This document shows positions 6,099 to 6,973 of a stretch of 6,973 bases of DNA, in pieces. Source of the stretch: Deltaproteobacteria bacterium. Lineage in GTDB: Bacteria > Myxococcota_A > Polyangia > Polyangiales > Houyiibacteriaceae. Numbering within the stretch: position 1 is the stretch's first letter; each line of letters begins with the position of its first letter. The notes under the pieces were generated by a model. It was given only the letters and a program-made list of their open reading frames with translations, had not been told where the DNA came from and searched no databases. The stretch lies in the NCBI GenBank assembly GCA_003647035.1, contig QMMB01000172.1, positions 1 through 6,973 of the forward strand, in the 5' to 3' direction. The position numbers were made by a program, and so were the translations under genes.

Positions 6099-6839
6099 TC
6101 AGCGGGAAGCAAGCTTGCCCGTGCTGCCTTGCGACATCCAAGTCGCATGTTCTTCAGGGGTTTCGACGAAGATGCGCGCGCCCATGAGGCCGTGCCCAAT
6201 CCCGCACATCTCGGCGCACTGAATGTCGTATTCGCCAGCCCTGGTGGGCTTGAACCAGCCCTTCATGACACGACCCGGAATCGCGTCCTGCTTGAGGCGG
6301 AACACCGGAACCGAGAAGTCGTGCAGGACATCCTTGGAAAGGAGCTCGTAGTGGTAGGTCGTGCCCTCTTGGACGTGGAGCTCATTGAACGTGACGATGT
6401 CGTCGTCCGTATCGAGCTCGTTGTCGGGACCGGGGTGAACGAAATTCCACGCCCACTGCTGCGAGATGATACGGACCGTGCTGTCCGCCTCGGGCAGACG
6501 CTGTTTGATGTTGTACCAAACCATGATGGCCATGAAGATGATGACCAGGTCGCAAACGAGGATGGCTGCGTGAGGATAGGTGATCCACCGTTTGAGATCC
6601 TTCTCCTCGCCCGTGACGTATTGCGCTCGCTTCCCCTCTGTCTCTCGGAAGCGGAAGATCAAGAAGAAAAACGCTGCGTAGGTGAGGATGGCCCAAAAGC
6701 CAACCATGACCGCCACCAGCGCGATCAGGGAGTCGATATCGCTTGCGTACGACGACCCCGCGGGCACCGCAGACCCAATGAGATAGTCACCGAGCGGCTC
6801 GAAGATCCCTTTGATGAAGTCGTAAATTCCTTGAAGCAT
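6099..6839 (-). CDS. coxB: Cytochrome c oxidase subunit II (CuA)
   Basis: This subunit accepts electrons from cytochrome c at its periplasmic CuA centre and passes them to subunit I (also ctaC). The 246 residues comprise an amphipathic N-terminus, two membrane helices (about 36-62 and 89-110) and a cupredoxin domain. The CuA ligands are complete: His173, Cys208, Glu210, Cys212, His216 and Met219 (CAEMCGIGHGLM). The electron-entry aromatic cluster appears as QQWAWNF (127-133). There is no C-terminal cytochrome c domain, so this is aa3- rather than caa3-like. No cleavable signal or lipobox is evident. The second helix, ITYPHAAILVCDLVIIF (86-102), is unusual: it carries His90, Cys96 and Asp97, and lacks the Glu that normally begins this helix at the K-pathway mouth. 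The gene lies 16 bases after the small upstream gene. Confidence 0.97.
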   Translation of the reverse strand: MLQGIYDFIKGIFEPLGDYLIGSAVPAGSSYASDIDSLIALVAVMVGFWAILTYAAFFFLIFRFRETEGKRAQYVTGEEKDLKRWITYPHAAILVCDLVIIFMAIMVWYNIKQRLPEADSTVRIISQQWAWNFVHPGPDNELDTDDDIVTFNELHVQEGTTYHYELLSKDVLHDFSVPVFRLKQDAIPGRVMKGWFKPTRAGEYDIQCAEMCGIGHGLMGARIFVETPEEHATWMSQGSTGKLASR

Positions 6840-6855
6840 TCGGCCCGCTACGTGC

Positions 6856-6966
6856 TCAGTTCAGAATGAAAGCGAAGACGACACCGACGAAAACGACGAT
6901 GCCGATCATCGTCTGCTTCCACGAAAAAAACGCATCTTCGTCGGGAGTTCGTGTTTTACCAGCCAT
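6856..6966 (-). CDS. 36-residue single-helix protein upstream of coxB
   Basis: An ATG at 6966 opens a frame of 36 codons ending in TGA at 6856, 16 bases before coxB. The protein has a polar, acidic N-terminus (MAGKTRTPDEDAFFSWKQ) and one C-terminal helix (about 20-35) that ends in Asn and then the stop. This resembles in layout, though not clearly in sequence, the ~50-residue single-helix subunit IV of Paracoccus and Rhodobacter aa3 oxidase. A small structural subunit or assembly peptide is therefore plausible. A run of seven T residues in the coding strand (6924-6930) is prone to sequencing or replication slippage, but the frame is intact as given. Only seven bases upstream of the ATG lie in the window, so the ribosome site cannot be judged. 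Operon position and the coherent membrane topology are the main support. Confidence 0.65.
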   Translation of the reverse strand: MAGKTRTPDEDAFFSWKQTMIGIVVFVGVVFAFILN

Positions 6967-6973
6967 CTTTCAA

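Noticed and set aside
6088..6141. Upstream ATG for coxA at 6141
   Set aside because: It would overlap the end of subunit II by 43 bases and add an 18-residue leader without family character; the ATG at 6087 follows the subunit II stop at the spacing typical of this operon.
6924..6930. Seven-base homopolymer in the 36-residue gene as a programmed frameshift site
   Set aside because: The reading frame is already complete and sensible without a shift, there is no visible stimulatory structure, and a similar run (4834-4840) occurs harmlessly inside coxA.

Overview
The window looks like a housekeeping segment of a GC-rich (roughly 60% by eye) Gram-negative chromosome. The gene set and protein style suggest Myxococcota or a neighbouring deltaproteobacterial lineage: an aa3 oxidase cluster with two subunit III genes, a small CxxC protein at its end, and a PPC-domain protein with a basic C-terminal domain. 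That placement is an inference from protein character, since there is no rRNA or other marker. Coding density is very high. The only non-coding stretch over 20 bases is the 144-base divergent region at 1400-1543.

Left part (1-2512): pgsA (phosphatidylglycerophosphate synthase) is read leftward. It overlaps by 4 bases a GTG-started gene that runs off the left edge and encodes a PPC/DUF296 domain joined to a basic, probably SH3-like, C-terminal domain. Divergent from pgsA, and sharing its upstream region, is a multi-pass PAP2-superfamily phosphatase/transferase. The pair could act in sequence in phospholipid head-group metabolism.

Right part (2509-6966): a leftward, tightly packed cytochrome c oxidase operon. 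In transcription order it holds a 36-residue single-helix protein (6856-6966), subunit II with a complete CuA site, subunit I, a canonical subunit III, a CyoD-type subunit IV, a second divergent subunit III, and a 69-residue secreted or membrane CxxC protein. Gaps are 10-18 bases, and the last two genes overlap as TGATG. The final stop overlaps the PAP2 stop tail to tail in a shared CTAG.

Most notable points: (1) subunit I keeps all metal ligands, the active-site Tyr and the D-pathway residues, but the K-pathway Lys, Thr and Ser are replaced by Met, Ile and Ala, with a Glu next to the missing Lys; (2) the two subunit III paralogues differ at the C-terminal WHFVD motif; (3) two very small genes bracket the oxidase operon; (4) the PPC domain is fused to a basic domain, architecturally reminiscent of plant AT-hook/PPC proteins. 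I saw no mobile elements, CRISPR arrays, RNA genes or pseudogenes.
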